This document shows, piece after piece, positions 9,307-17,030 of a stretch of 22,701 nt of DNA. The notes under the pieces were generated by a model. The model ran no database searches, was not told where the DNA came from, and saw only the letters and a list, made by a program, of their open reading frames with translations. Every line of letters starts with the position of its first letter. Position 1 is the stretch's first letter. Position numbers and translations under genes: made by a program. This DNA is from an uncultured Dialister sp. GTDB lineage: Bacteria; Bacillota_C; Negativicutes; Veillonellales; Dialisteraceae. The DNA is taken from contig UPXR01000013.1 in assembly GCA_900557365.1 (NCBI GenBank), forward strand, positions 1 to 22,701, given 5' to 3'.

Positions 9307-9956
9307 GTACGAAAAAACTGACCGAGAAAGGAGAACGAATCCGCCGCCGCATGATTGATGCCACCGTGCGCATCCTGCAGCAGCAGGGATTCCGGCAGGC
9401 CACCGTGCGGGCCATTGCCAGGGAAGCAGATGTCAACATTGCCTCCGTCCGGTACTACTTCGGCTCCAAGGAAGCCCTCATCAGCGCCGCCCTGGAGTAC
9501 ATGGTGGGAAATCTGGAAACCGTACTGGCCTATCTGGATGATCCTGATCTGCCCGCCAAGGAACGGATGAAAAAGTACATGATTGCCTACTTCAAGCTTG
9601 CCAGGCAGCATCCCTCCCTCTTCCGTTCCGTCACCCATCCCTCTGCACCGGAGACCAAGGATACCTATTTCATCTACCTTTCTCTCCTGCACAACCAGTG
9701 CTGGGACAAAGTCATCCGGAACGTGGCGGAAATGACCGGATACACTGACCAGAAAGACCTGAATCTGAAAGCAATGCAGCTCTTCTCCGCCCTGGAATTT
9801 CCCATCCTGCTCGATATCAACCAGCCGGACTCCTTCATCTCCGCCTATACGGATGAAGATACTCTGAACCGCTACATTGATATCCTGCTGGACAGTGCGG
9901 ACGATTCCCGGGAGAGAAGCGAATACCTGCGGAAAATCCTTCAGAAAGCCAAATAA
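9303..9956 (+). CDS. TetR/AcrR-family transcriptional regulator
   Basis: This 217-residue protein has an N-terminal TetR helix-turn-helix. Residues 11-30 form the first helices, and RAIAREADVNIASVRYYF (36-53) contains the recognition helix and the family Tyr-Tyr-Phe, followed by GSKEALI. The C-terminal part is all-helical and ligand specific, with no recognisable signature. The ATG overlaps the activase stop by four bases (ATGA), and AAGGGAG lies upstream, so the two are translationally coupled and likely made in a fixed ratio. It most likely represses its own operon through the inverted repeat at 4886-4916. The effector is unknown; an acyl-CoA is a reasonable guess from its partner. A strong terminator follows. 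Confidence 0.93.
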   Translation: MSTKKLTEKGERIRRRMIDATVRILQQQGFRQATVRAIAREADVNIASVRYYFGSKEALISAALEYMVGNLETVLAYLDDPDLPAKERMKKYMIAYFKLARQHPSLFRSVTHPSAPETKDTYFIYLSLLHNQCWDKVIRNVAEMTGYTDQKDLNLKAMQLFSALEFPILLDINQPDSFISAYTDEDTLNRYIDILLDSADDSRERSEYLRKILQKAK

Positions 9957-9981
9957 AGAACGGATTCCGCATCAAAATTCC

Positions 9982-10030
9982 AATAAAAAAGTGAAGCAGT
10001 TTCTTTTCCGAACTGCTTCACTTTTTTATT
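9982..10030. terminator. Strong bidirectional terminator between tetR and the exported-protein gene
   Basis: A perfect 20-bp stem (9982-10001 with 10011-10030) includes GTGAAGCAGTT and its complement across the loop TCTTTTCCG. An A-run before the stem and a T-run after it allow termination on both strands, which suits the convergent genes on either side. Confidence 0.93.
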
Positions 10031-10037
10031 GTTCCGT

Positions 10038-10868
10038 TCAGTTTCCGTACCGGTCCAGCAGGTACCGGCCTGCTTTCTCCATGGATTTCCTTCCGCTGTC
10101 CTCACCGGCCAGGAAAAGGAACCGGTATGCGCCGTCCTTTTTGTACGCATAGCCCCGCAGTGCCAGCGGCACCAGCCACTGATCCACCGCAAAGACCGGA
10201 CGGATGAAAAAGGTATATACACCCTTCCGATCTCCCATCAGATGGAGCTGCTCCGGCTCGCCCGTATCCACGGAAATCAGATTGTAGGGATAACGGTCCC
10301 CGTAAGGCCGGCCCTCATTCACCGTTATAATTGTTTTCAGAAAAACCTCATTGAGCATATTTCCCGATTTCACCAGGAGCATATTAAAGCGGAGAAGGCG
10401 GGAAACGGTTTCCTGACTGAGGTTTCCCTCCGTATACATCCCGCCGAAAAGCTTATCCGCCTCCGGCCCTTTCAGCTCCACACCGCACGCCAGAAAAACG
10501 GAATCCGTATCTCCTGTATGCGTCCGGAGAAAACCGGCCCATTCCTCCCGATCCGCCGTCTTGACCGCCGCATCATGGAAAGGCATGAATGACCATCCCT
10601 CCGGCAGATCCATTTCCTTCAGGAAAGGCATCGGAGAATCCTTCTGAATGAGCTCCATATACTCACCGACAAGCTCTTCCTCTTCTGCGTCATTCCCGGC
10701 GGCTTTCTTCTTTTCCCCTTTCGGAGCCGTCTCTGCTGCCGCACTTTCCTCCAGCAGGACGGGAATCGAAGCAAGCGCCTCCGTTTCCGGCAGCGCCGCA
10801 TCCGGTGCCGCCCACGAGACAGAGCCCGTCAGAAGAAACGCCAGCACAAGAGCACCGATTTTTCTCAT
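10038..10868 (-). CDS. Exported protein of unknown function
   Basis: No family is recognised. The 276-residue product begins with a classical signal peptide: Lys/Arg at 2-3, a hydrophobic core at 4-15, and a likely cleavage site after SWA (18-20). A low-complexity Ala/Glu/Lys linker follows (about 40-66), then a folded region of mixed alpha/beta character (about 70-276). The absence of a lipobox Cys argues against a lipoprotein, so it is probably periplasmic. Its ATG overlaps the stop of the upstream gene (10865-10867), so the two are coupled. Segments such as TIITVNEGRPYG and DQWLVPLALRGYAYK look like a conserved domain of small secreted proteins, but no function can be given. Confidence 0.8.
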   Translation of the reverse strand: MRKIGALVLAFLLTGSVSWAAPDAALPETEALASIPVLLEESAAAETAPKGEKKKAAGNDAEEEELVGEYMELIQKDSPMPFLKEMDLPEGWSFMPFHDAAVKTADREEWAGFLRTHTGDTDSVFLACGVELKGPEADKLFGGMYTEGNLSQETVSRLLRFNMLLVKSGNMLNEVFLKTIITVNEGRPYGDRYPYNLISVDTGEPEQLHLMGDRKGVYTFFIRPVFAVDQWLVPLALRGYAYKKDGAYRFLFLAGEDSGRKSMEKAGRYLLDRYGN

Positions 10869-11701
10869 TTTGCCGCTCCCTGCAGGGCTTTTTCCAGAAC
10901 GGGAGCAAAATATTTCCCGCTGGCCTGATCCGCCGCAAAAATCGTGAAGGTCGTCCTGCCCTTTTCCTTCATAATAATGCCCTCTACATACAGAGGAATG
11001 GCAAAGCCGTTCCGCACCGCATCAATCCGGGCAGAAGCATACCGATAAGAAATGCCCTTCCGGGAGGTTTCTTCTTTCCAGGAGGTATTTGACACCACCT
11101 GTACCGCACCGCCGAACAATCCCTTTTCAGTCTTTCCGCTTTCTCCGGATTCTTTGGCTGCCTCACCGGCTTCCTTCTTCTTTTCGGCGCCGGATGCTTC
11201 CGCAGCTTCCTGCTGCGCCTGTCCGGAGGTCAGGTAAACCGAGGTCGGACCGTCGGCTCCGCCGATGGCTGCTTTCCGTCCGTCTGCCGCCAGGTCCCTG
11301 TACTGCTTCCACTGCAGCAGCTCTTCATCCGACAGAGACAGGGAGGCCATCATCCCCTGATAATATGTCCCGTCTGCCACCGAACGGACCTGATATACCT
11401 TTGCCGTACGGAGAAGGGAAACCGCTGCGCGGGACAGCTCCTTATACTCCGGTGCATCTTCCCCGAAAACCTGCTTTTCCCGCAGAAGCTTCTCTACCGA
11501 AGCCTCCGCAGACGGACGCTGCAGCCAATCCTTCATCTGCGCGCCGAAAAAGGTCTTATCTCCGTCCAGTACATTCACATTCTGTCCCAGATTGACGGTT
11601 TCTCCGCCTGCCAGGGTCAGAGAGTCCGCCCGAGCTATGGAAACGCCTGCTGCCAGTGCCAAGGCGGTCATGCCTGCCGCCGCCCATTTCTTTATTGTCA
11701 T
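10865..11701 (-). CDS. Exported protein with an IGGADGPTS motif, function unknown
   Basis: From the ATG at 11701, which has GGGAGG upstream, the product has 278 residues. The longer open frame to 11761 would hide the signal peptide and has no ribosome binding site. Residues 1-25 form a signal peptide with a likely cut after ARA (23-25). A helical region follows (60-140), then IGGADGPTSVYLT (146-158), a charged Ala/Glu/Lys/Ser linker (160-193), and a C-terminal beta-rich domain (195-278). The GGADGPTS motif is well known from the beta subunit of sodium-pumping decarboxylases, but here it lies in a soluble exported protein. The gene overlaps the next exported-protein gene by four bases and probably acts with it. 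Confidence 0.8.
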   Translation of the reverse strand: MTIKKWAAAGMTALALAAGVSIARADSLTLAGGETVNLGQNVNVLDGDKTFFGAQMKDWLQRPSAEASVEKLLREKQVFGEDAPEYKELSRAAVSLLRTAKVYQVRSVADGTYYQGMMASLSLSDEELLQWKQYRDLAADGRKAAIGGADGPTSVYLTSGQAQQEAAEASGAEKKKEAGEAAKESGESGKTEKGLFGGAVQVVSNTSWKEETSRKGISYRYASARIDAVRNGFAIPLYVEGIIMKEKGRTTFTIFAADQASGKYFAPVLEKALQGAAK

Positions 11702-11775
11702 ATTGCCTCCCGATCGGAATTCGTATGGAAAACCCATGAAAATCATGAAAGAAAAAATCATGAAATATATATTTT

Positions 11776-11804
11776 ATTATATCATTATTTCCCGGCAGAA
11801 CCAA
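11776..11804 (-). promoter_or_regulatory. Likely promoter of the two exported-protein genes
   Basis: On the minus strand a perfect TATAAT (11776-11781) lies 17 bases from TTGGTT (11799-11804). The leader of about 70 bases contains the direct repeat AATCATGAAA (plus-strand reading) at 11741-11750 and 11756-11765. Confidence 0.6.
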
Positions 11805-11926
11805 CGAAAGACCCCGCCGGCATGCCTCATTTCCGCGGCGTCCGCACCTGAGTTTCCTCCTGAAAACAATCTTCCTTTTCCTGCAAAAAATCTGCAAAGA
11901 AAAAAGCAGTGCAGGGAAATAAGGAG

Positions 11927-11932
11927 TATAAT
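11927..11932 (+). promoter_or_regulatory. Likely -10 box of the PNPOx-like gene
   Basis: A perfect TATAAT lies about 50 bases before the GTG start, but no good -35 box is seen. Just upstream, CCTGCA and TGCAGG (11879-11914) form outer arms of an imperfect inverted repeat containing CTGC/GCAG, a possible activator or operator site. Confidence 0.45.
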
Positions 11933-11982
11933 AAAGGGGAAGAAAAGCAAAAAATCAATCCTACAAAAAGGGGGCCATCCTG

Positions 11983-12390
11983 GTGGATACGACCGGTCAG
12001 GTAGTGGAATATCTTTGGCAATGCGGTGTTTTCTTTCTGGCGACTGCGCGGGGCATGCGGCCCCGGGTGCGCCCGATGGACGGAGTCTGCGAATATAAGG
12101 GAAATCTCTGCTTCTCCGTTCTGAAAGATTCTGAATTATACCAGGATCTCCTGATGAACCGCCATGCGGAAATCTCCGCCATGCACCCCGATAGGACCTG
12201 GATTTCCATCCGGGGAGAACTGGAGGAAACCTCCGACCCGGATGCGCTTTCTGCCATGGTGCAGACCTGCCGGAACAATATCGACAATATGCACCGCTTC
12301 TGCGATGCCGCACCGGCGATTTTCCTGCTGAAAAACGGTACAGTCCGCCACTTCGGCAATACCGGTCTCCGCCGCGAATCTTCCCTGTAA
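11983..12390 (+). CDS. Pyridoxamine 5'-phosphate oxidase-like flavin split-barrel protein
   Basis: The 135-residue product fits the short FMN-binding split-barrel proteins of the PNPOx-like superfamily (PF01243 type). The start VVEYLWQCGVFFLATARG, followed by RPRVRPMDGVCEYKGNLCF, is the usual first two strands, with the Arg-rich stretch near the flavin phosphate. WISIRGELEE (72-81) matches the later strand. Such proteins bind FMN or related cofactors, and most, like this one, have no proven substrate; true PNPOx is longer. The GTG start follows AAGGGGG at 8-9 bases. It is divergent from the exported-protein genes and convergent with pncB. Confidence 0.85.
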   Translation: MDTTGQVVEYLWQCGVFFLATARGMRPRVRPMDGVCEYKGNLCFSVLKDSELYQDLLMNRHAEISAMHPDRTWISIRGELEETSDPDALSAMVQTCRNNIDNMHRFCDAAPAIFLLKNGTVRHFGNTGLRRESSL

Positions 12391-12415
12391 ACCGGAGCTT
12401 CTGTGCATCCTCCCG

Positions 12416-12453
12416 GAGCGGGAAAAGGATTTATTCCTTTCCCGCTCTTTTTT
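12416..12453 (+). terminator. Terminator of the PNPOx-like gene
   Basis: GAGCGGGAAAAGGA pairs with TCCTTTCCCGCTC (one bulge) and is followed by six T. Confidence 0.92.
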
Positions 12454-12473
12454 ATGCCCGGAAAAAGGCACGC

Positions 12474-12506
12474 AAAAAGCCGCCCGTCCTTTACGGCAGG
12501 CGGCCT
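12474..12506 (-). terminator. Terminator of pncB
   Basis: On the minus strand the arms GCCGCC and GGCGGC (12499-12504 and 12479-12484) close a GC-rich hairpin with imperfect inner pairing, followed by TTTTT (12474-12478). It lies 15 bases after the pncB stop codon. Confidence 0.85.
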
Positions 12507-12520
12507 TCTGAAAAATCTTC

Positions 12521-13969
12521 CTATTCGATTTCCTGCAGCTCCTTACGGATAATTTCACTCTTCAGAACCTGCAGCTTATCCGACAGATTGATTTCCATCA
12601 CATTCGGCTTCAGAAGACGCTTATATTCCGGCCAGAGCGTCTGCATCTGCTGATCGGCATACCGGATAACCTCCGGCAGTGCAGGAAGCTCCTGCGCCTT
12701 TCCGTCCACAAAGACAGGCTGCAGCATATCCACACAGGTATATGTTCCTGCTTTCAGCTCCTTCTTCCGCCACTTGGCCGATTCCGTTACGAGCGTGAAA
12801 TTGCCGCCGTCCGGCATGGGTTCATCAGCCAGACAAACCAGATCGGTAATCAGCTTGCCCGTACTCTTCTTGTAGAAACGGCGCACTGTCTTGATTCCCG
12901 GGTTTGTCATCTTCGATATGTCATTGGAAATCTTCATCACCGGCTGGAAATCTCTGTTTCCCTCCTTGGCGCTCATCTTGAATACGCCGCCCAGAGCCGA
13001 TGTCCCGTCAGCGGTGATGGTCTTCGTTCCGACGCCCCAGCTGGTTACCGTGCAGCCCTGGATTTTCAGGGAAGCGATCAGGTACTCATCCAGGTCATTG
13101 GAACCCGAAATGATGGCATCGGGGAATCCCGCCTCGGCAAACATGCGGGATGCTTCCTTCGACAGGTACACCAGATCCCCGGAGTCGATGCGGATTCCGT
13201 ACTTCTTCGGCAGCAGCCCCTTGGCGCGGAGCTCCGTAAATACCTCGATCGCATGGGGCACGCCCATTTCCAGTACATTGTATGTATCTGCCAGGAGAAT
13301 CAGATTGTCATGATACTGACGGACATATTCCTCGAAGGCTTCCTTTTCGGAATCAAAGCTCATGACCCAGCTGTGCGCCATGGTTCCCATGACAGGAATA
13401 TGAAACTTCTTCCCCGCTTCCACATTGGACGTCCCGTTGAAACCGCCGATCATGGCAGCCCGGGCGCCCCAGAGCCCTGCGGAATGGCCCTGTGCCCGGC
13501 GCAGACCGAATTCCATCAGCGCATCATCGGGCGCCACCTCCCGCACACGGCGGCACTTCGTGGCAATCAGGCTTTCATGATTCATGATCATGGACAGCCC
13601 TGTTTCCAGCAGCATGGCCTCGATGGTCCGCCCTTCAAACCGAAGAAGGATTTCTCCCGGAAAGGCTACCGATCCTTCCGGCATGGCATAAATGCTTCCG
13701 GTAAAATGGAAATTTCTCAGATAATCCAGGAACTCCGGATAAAAAATGTGCAGACTTTCCAGATAGCTGATATCTTCCTCGGAATAGGTGAAATCCCGGA
13801 TAAAGTCCACCAGATGGGACAGCCCGGCTACCACCGTATATCCTCCCTCGAAGGGATTCTTCCGGAAGAAGCGGTCAAATACCACTTTTCTTTCATGCAT
13901 GCCTTTTTTGAACAGAGCATTCGCCATTGTCAGCTGATATAAATCGGTAATCAAACCATTGGAAGCCAT
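12521..13969 (-). CDS. pncB: Nicotinate phosphoribosyltransferase
   Basis: This enzyme converts nicotinate and PRPP (with ATP) to nicotinate mononucleotide, the salvage entry to NAD. From the ATG at 13969, preceded by GAGGAGG, it has 482 residues and starts MASNGLITDLYQLTMANA, the family start. The longer open frame to 14116 adds 49 unrelated residues that run through the promoter, so it is rejected. MEFGLRRAQG (152-161), GTMAHSW (195-201, containing the His that is phosphorylated in the catalytic cycle) and IRIDSGDL (259-266) are all present, so it should be active. It stands alone between convergent and divergent neighbours, with its own terminator and a palindrome over its promoter. Confidence 0.96.
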   Translation of the reverse strand: MASNGLITDLYQLTMANALFKKGMHERKVVFDRFFRKNPFEGGYTVVAGLSHLVDFIRDFTYSEEDISYLESLHIFYPEFLDYLRNFHFTGSIYAMPEGSVAFPGEILLRFEGRTIEAMLLETGLSMIMNHESLIATKCRRVREVAPDDALMEFGLRRAQGHSAGLWGARAAMIGGFNGTSNVEAGKKFHIPVMGTMAHSWVMSFDSEKEAFEEYVRQYHDNLILLADTYNVLEMGVPHAIEVFTELRAKGLLPKKYGIRIDSGDLVYLSKEASRMFAEAGFPDAIISGSNDLDEYLIASLKIQGCTVTSWGVGTKTITADGTSALGGVFKMSAKEGNRDFQPVMKISNDISKMTNPGIKTVRRFYKKSTGKLITDLVCLADEPMPDGGNFTLVTESAKWRKKELKAGTYTCVDMLQPVFVDGKAQELPALPEVIRYADQQMQTLWPEYKRLLKPNVMEINLSDKLQVLKSEIIRKELQEIE

Positions 13970-14101
13970 CTTTTTCCTCCTCTTTTTCTCTATGCAAAAA
14001 GCGGACCGGAAAACGGGATATGTTTTCTTTGTCTTCCCTGCGCCTCCCGTATTTTCCCGGGAAGCCTTTTTCCGATTCCGCTCATAAAAAACGACTGCAT
14101 A

Positions 14102-14121
14102 AATTGGTTGCACCAATTATA
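14102..14121 (-). promoter_or_regulatory. pncB -10 box overlapped by a 7-3-7 palindrome
   Basis: On the minus strand TATAAT (14116-14121) is a perfect -10 box. AATTGGT (14102-14108), TGC, and ACCAATT (14112-14118) form a perfect palindrome that overlaps the -10 box and the expected transcription start. This is the usual position of a repressor operator. The -35 region falls in a T-rich run with no clear match. Confidence 0.65.
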
Positions 14122-14129
14122 GCACATCC

Positions 14130-14367
14130 GCCGTTTTTTTTCTTTCCTTTCCCGGAAATCCGCAGAACAGACCGGCGGGAGTCCCGTCCTTCCCGCCGGT
14201 CAGGAAATAACAATACTGAAGTTTTTCCTGCCGGTTCAAATGCCCTTTTCCCCTTCACCGCATACCGTATACTTTTATTCATACGATTTCTCTGACTTTT
14301 CCTGCTGCATTTCCTTCCCTCCATTTAAATCTTAAGTATTTGGTAGTATTCTATACATAATAAATTT
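14130..14367. other. Gene-free region between pncB and the three-gene operon
   Basis: No gene is supported. It contains a T-rich run (14133-14158), a perfect 10-bp GC-rich hairpin (ACCGGCGGGA 14171-14180 with TCCCGCCGGT 14191-14200) that lacks a T-tract, and increasingly AT-rich sequence toward the operon. Confidence 0.55.
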
Positions 14368-14398
14368 ATTCATTTTATTTGTACCTGATAAAATGAAT
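14366..14398 (+). promoter_or_regulatory. Inverted repeat and possible promoter of the three-gene operon
   Basis: ATTCATTTTAT (14368-14378) and ATAAAATGAAT (14388-14398) are perfect 11-bp arms around a 9-base centre. TTATTC (14366-14371) and TAAAAT (14389-14394), 17 bases apart, would give a promoter lying inside the repeat, so a bound dimer would block it. The repeat is certain; the promoter reading is tentative. Confidence 0.5.
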
Positions 14399-14426
14399 CG
14401 GCATCCATAAAAAGAGTGAAAATGAT

Positions 14427-15986
14427 ATGAAAAAATCCAGGATTGCTGCAGGCAAAGAAAAGCAAAACCAAAATGCGGAGGAAAATGAAGGCTTCATAAT
14501 TTCCTCTGCCGTGACAAGCGAACGAATCCATACATACGGAAGAGCACTCAAAGAAGATCTTGTAGCCTATACCGGCATTGATCATGAGACCGGTCAAACT
14601 TTGAAGAGAAGTCTGAAGGATATCTCCGGCTATAAAGTCAACCCGGATTATGCAGAACAGAACATCACGCAGCAAGCCGGTTTTTCCGCCGAAATAAAAC
14701 AGGTGGCCAATGAAAACAAAAAAGCCATTCTGAACGGAGAAAAGACCCGTACCGTCCGCACCGATGACATCGGGAGAGTCAATGATCCTCTGTATGACTA
14801 TGTCAAAATCGATGAAAACGGAAACCCTGTTGCCGGTTCCGGCGTACAGATGAAGTTTGTAAAAAGCAGTCCGACAGAACTTCTCGAGGAGCTTACCCGT
14901 AAAAAGTATGAAAAATACCTGAATGCGGATGCCAAAATAGAGGTCCCGAAGGATTTCTATCCCGGCATGCAGGAAGCCGCTGCCAGGAACCTGGAAAAGC
15001 TGGAGAAACAGCTTCAATATGCCCGGCAGAAAGGGGATCTGCAAAGACAAACTGCCTTACAGAATAAAATTCAAAAAATAAAGAAGCTGCAGAAAAATCT
15101 GAAGCCCTCCTCTCTGACCAAGGCCGATGCCGTAGATGCCCGGCTGAATCCGAAGCGGGCCACCTTCAAATCCATGAATGCCACTGCCATGGAAGCAGGC
15201 AAAGAGAGTGCCTGCTATGCCGGGGTTATCGGCGGCAGCATTACGCTTATCCAAAAGGGAATCCTGGTCTTTGAGGGGAAATGCTCTGTTGAAGAGGCGA
15301 TGAAGGATACAGCGGTTTCCGTCGTAAAAAACAGTACCATGGGCTATGCATCCGGCTACCTCGGTTCCATGGTATCCGGATTCATGCAAAATTCCTCAAA
15401 AGCCATCCTTCGTTCCCTGGCAAAAACCCCTCTTCCTCAGGCCGTCATTGTTCCTTCCTTTTTAGGACTGATCAATGCCGCCTCTGAATATCTGCAGGGA
15501 AATATTTCCGGAGCGGAATGCTTAAAACGAATCGGAAAAACAGGGATCACTTCCGTCAGCAGCGCCGCATATGCTGCAGCAGGACAGTTTCTGATCCCCA
15601 TTCCCATTGTCGGCGGTCTTGTCGGCAGTATGGCCGGCATAGCCCTGGGCAGCCTCTGTTACAATCAGCTGCTCCGGGCAAAAGAAGAGGCGGGACTTGC
15701 CCGGGAGGAACGGATCCGTATAGAGGCAGAATGCGAGGCAGCCATTCGTTCAATCCGGGCCTATCGGGAACAGTTCCATGCGATTGTCAGGGAATATCTT
15801 CATGATTATCAATCCGCATTCGATGAAGCATTCCGAACCATTGACCGGGCTCTGCAGGAAGGCAATGCCGACGGCGTCATTCAGGGCGCCAATCAGATTT
15901 CCCGAAAGCTCGGCGGGAATCCCGAATTTGATACTGCGGATGAGTTTGAAGCTCTCATGAAAAGCGACAAGCCTTTGACCTTATAA
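14427..15986 (+). CDS. Uncharacterised 519-residue protein, first gene of the three-gene operon
   Basis: No known function is recognised. Residues 1-30 are polar with no signal peptide. Residues about 35-150 form a distinct soluble region with RTDDIGRVNDPLYDY (111-125) and GSGVQMKFV (137-145). Residues 180-230 are a Lys/Gln-rich coiled coil. Residues 255-415 hold helical, Gly/Ala-rich segments, including the hydrophobic LIPIPIVGGLVGSMAGIALG (389-408). Residues 415-519 are charged and helical, ending in a compact region around GANQISRKLGGNPEF (487-501). The ATG has only a weak GAGTGA ribosome binding site. It is followed after 33 bases by the glycine-zipper gene. The layout suggests a cytoplasmic sensor or effector attached to a membrane-active segment; that is inference. 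Confidence 0.8.
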   Translation: MKKSRIAAGKEKQNQNAEENEGFIISSAVTSERIHTYGRALKEDLVAYTGIDHETGQTLKRSLKDISGYKVNPDYAEQNITQQAGFSAEIKQVANENKKAILNGEKTRTVRTDDIGRVNDPLYDYVKIDENGNPVAGSGVQMKFVKSSPTELLEELTRKKYEKYLNADAKIEVPKDFYPGMQEAAARNLEKLEKQLQYARQKGDLQRQTALQNKIQKIKKLQKNLKPSSLTKADAVDARLNPKRATFKSMNATAMEAGKESACYAGVIGGSITLIQKGILVFEGKCSVEEAMKDTAVSVVKNSTMGYASGYLGSMVSGFMQNSSKAILRSLAKTPLPQAVIVPSFLGLINAASEYLQGNISGAECLKRIGKTGITSVSSAAYAAAGQFLIPIPIVGGLVGSMAGIALGSLCYNQLLRAKEEAGLAREERIRIEAECEAAIRSIRAYREQFHAIVREYLHDYQSAFDEAFRTIDRALQEGNADGVIQGANQISRKLGGNPEFDTADEFEALMKSDKPLTL

Positions 15987-16019
15987 AATGAAATTTTTGT
16001 CATGAAAGGAGAACCATCT

Positions 16020-17030
16020 ATGCCGTTACCATTTATCCTCGGAGGAATTGCTGTTGCTGCCGGTATTGCCGGTGTGAAGAAAGCACATGATGCTTCGGAA
16101 AAAAATAAGCAGGCAGAGAGAATCAACAGAAAGGCGGAAATCACCTGCAACAACGCCAAACGCCTTATCAATGACGCACGGGAAGAAACGCATGAGGCAC
16201 TCCAAACCCTTGGCCAGAAAAAACTGAATATTATGAGCCGTGACATCCATCATTTTGTCGAATCATTCAGTCAGATCCACCATGTAGACCTGACCGATTC
16301 CCAGGGAATCCGGGAGCTGGAGCATCTGAACCTCAGCAAAGAAACCCTGACAGAAATGAAAGAACAAAGTTCCCTCGCTGTCGACATGGCTTCCGGAATT
16401 GCAGGAGGCGCGGTAGCAGGAGGGCTGACTGCATTGGGTGCTTACGGTGCCGTTATGACATTCGGTGCTGCCTCCACCGGTACAGCTATCGCTGCATTGA
16501 GCGGCGCTGCCGCCACAAATGCTACCCTCGCATTCCTCGGAGGCGGGTCCCTGGCTGCAGGCGGACTGGGTATTGCCGGCGGTACGGCGGTTCTGGGCGG
16601 CCTTGTAGCCGGGCCGGCTCTTGCCATCCTCGGCTTTACCCTGGATTCCAAAGCAGATAAGAACCTGGAGAATGCCCGCAGCAATCGGGCAAAGGCACGT
16701 AAATTCGAAGAAGAGATGAACGCTGCAGCCGATCTGTGCGATGCCATCACCAAGCGTTCTGTCATGTTTACTCAGCTTCTGACCCGCCTGTCCGGTCTTT
16801 TCCGCCCCATGCTCCGGGAAATGGACTGCATCATCGATATTTCCGGTACGGATTTCCGGAACTATTCCAAAGCAGACAAAAGAACAATTGCCATGAGCGC
16901 TTCCCTGGCACTGGCGATTAAAAAGGTTCTGGATACGCCGATTCTCCATAAAGACGGTTCTCTCACCGATACCTCCTATACCGTGCAGCAGGAAACGGCA
17001 GATTTCCTCAATGAAATGGAAGAGCGATGA
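16020..17030 (+). CDS. Uncharacterised glycine-zipper membrane protein, second gene of the operon
   Basis: No function is recognised. The ATG at 16020, preceded by AAAGGAG at 8 bases, gives 336 residues; an ATG six codons earlier overlaps that site and is not used. Residues 1-20 are a hydrophobic membrane anchor. Residues 22-118 are a charged coiled coil. Residues 122-207 are a long Gly/Ala/Ser/Thr-rich hydrophobic stretch with repeated small residues, such as GGAVAGGLTALGAYG (129-143) and FLGGGSLAAGGLGIAGG (172-188), typical of glycine zippers in oligomeric membrane helices. Residues 208-336 are a second helical soluble region. The stop overlaps the next start (ATGA). Pore formation or membrane deformation is a possible role, not shown. 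Confidence 0.82.
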   Translation: MPLPFILGGIAVAAGIAGVKKAHDASEKNKQAERINRKAEITCNNAKRLINDAREETHEALQTLGQKKLNIMSRDIHHFVESFSQIHHVDLTDSQGIRELEHLNLSKETLTEMKEQSSLAVDMASGIAGGAVAGGLTALGAYGAVMTFGAASTGTAIAALSGAAATNATLAFLGGGSLAAGGLGIAGGTAVLGGLVAGPALAILGFTLDSKADKNLENARSNRAKARKFEEEMNAAADLCDAITKRSVMFTQLLTRLSGLFRPMLREMDCIIDISGTDFRNYSKADKRTIAMSASLALAIKKVLDTPILHKDGSLTDTSYTVQQETADFLNEMEER

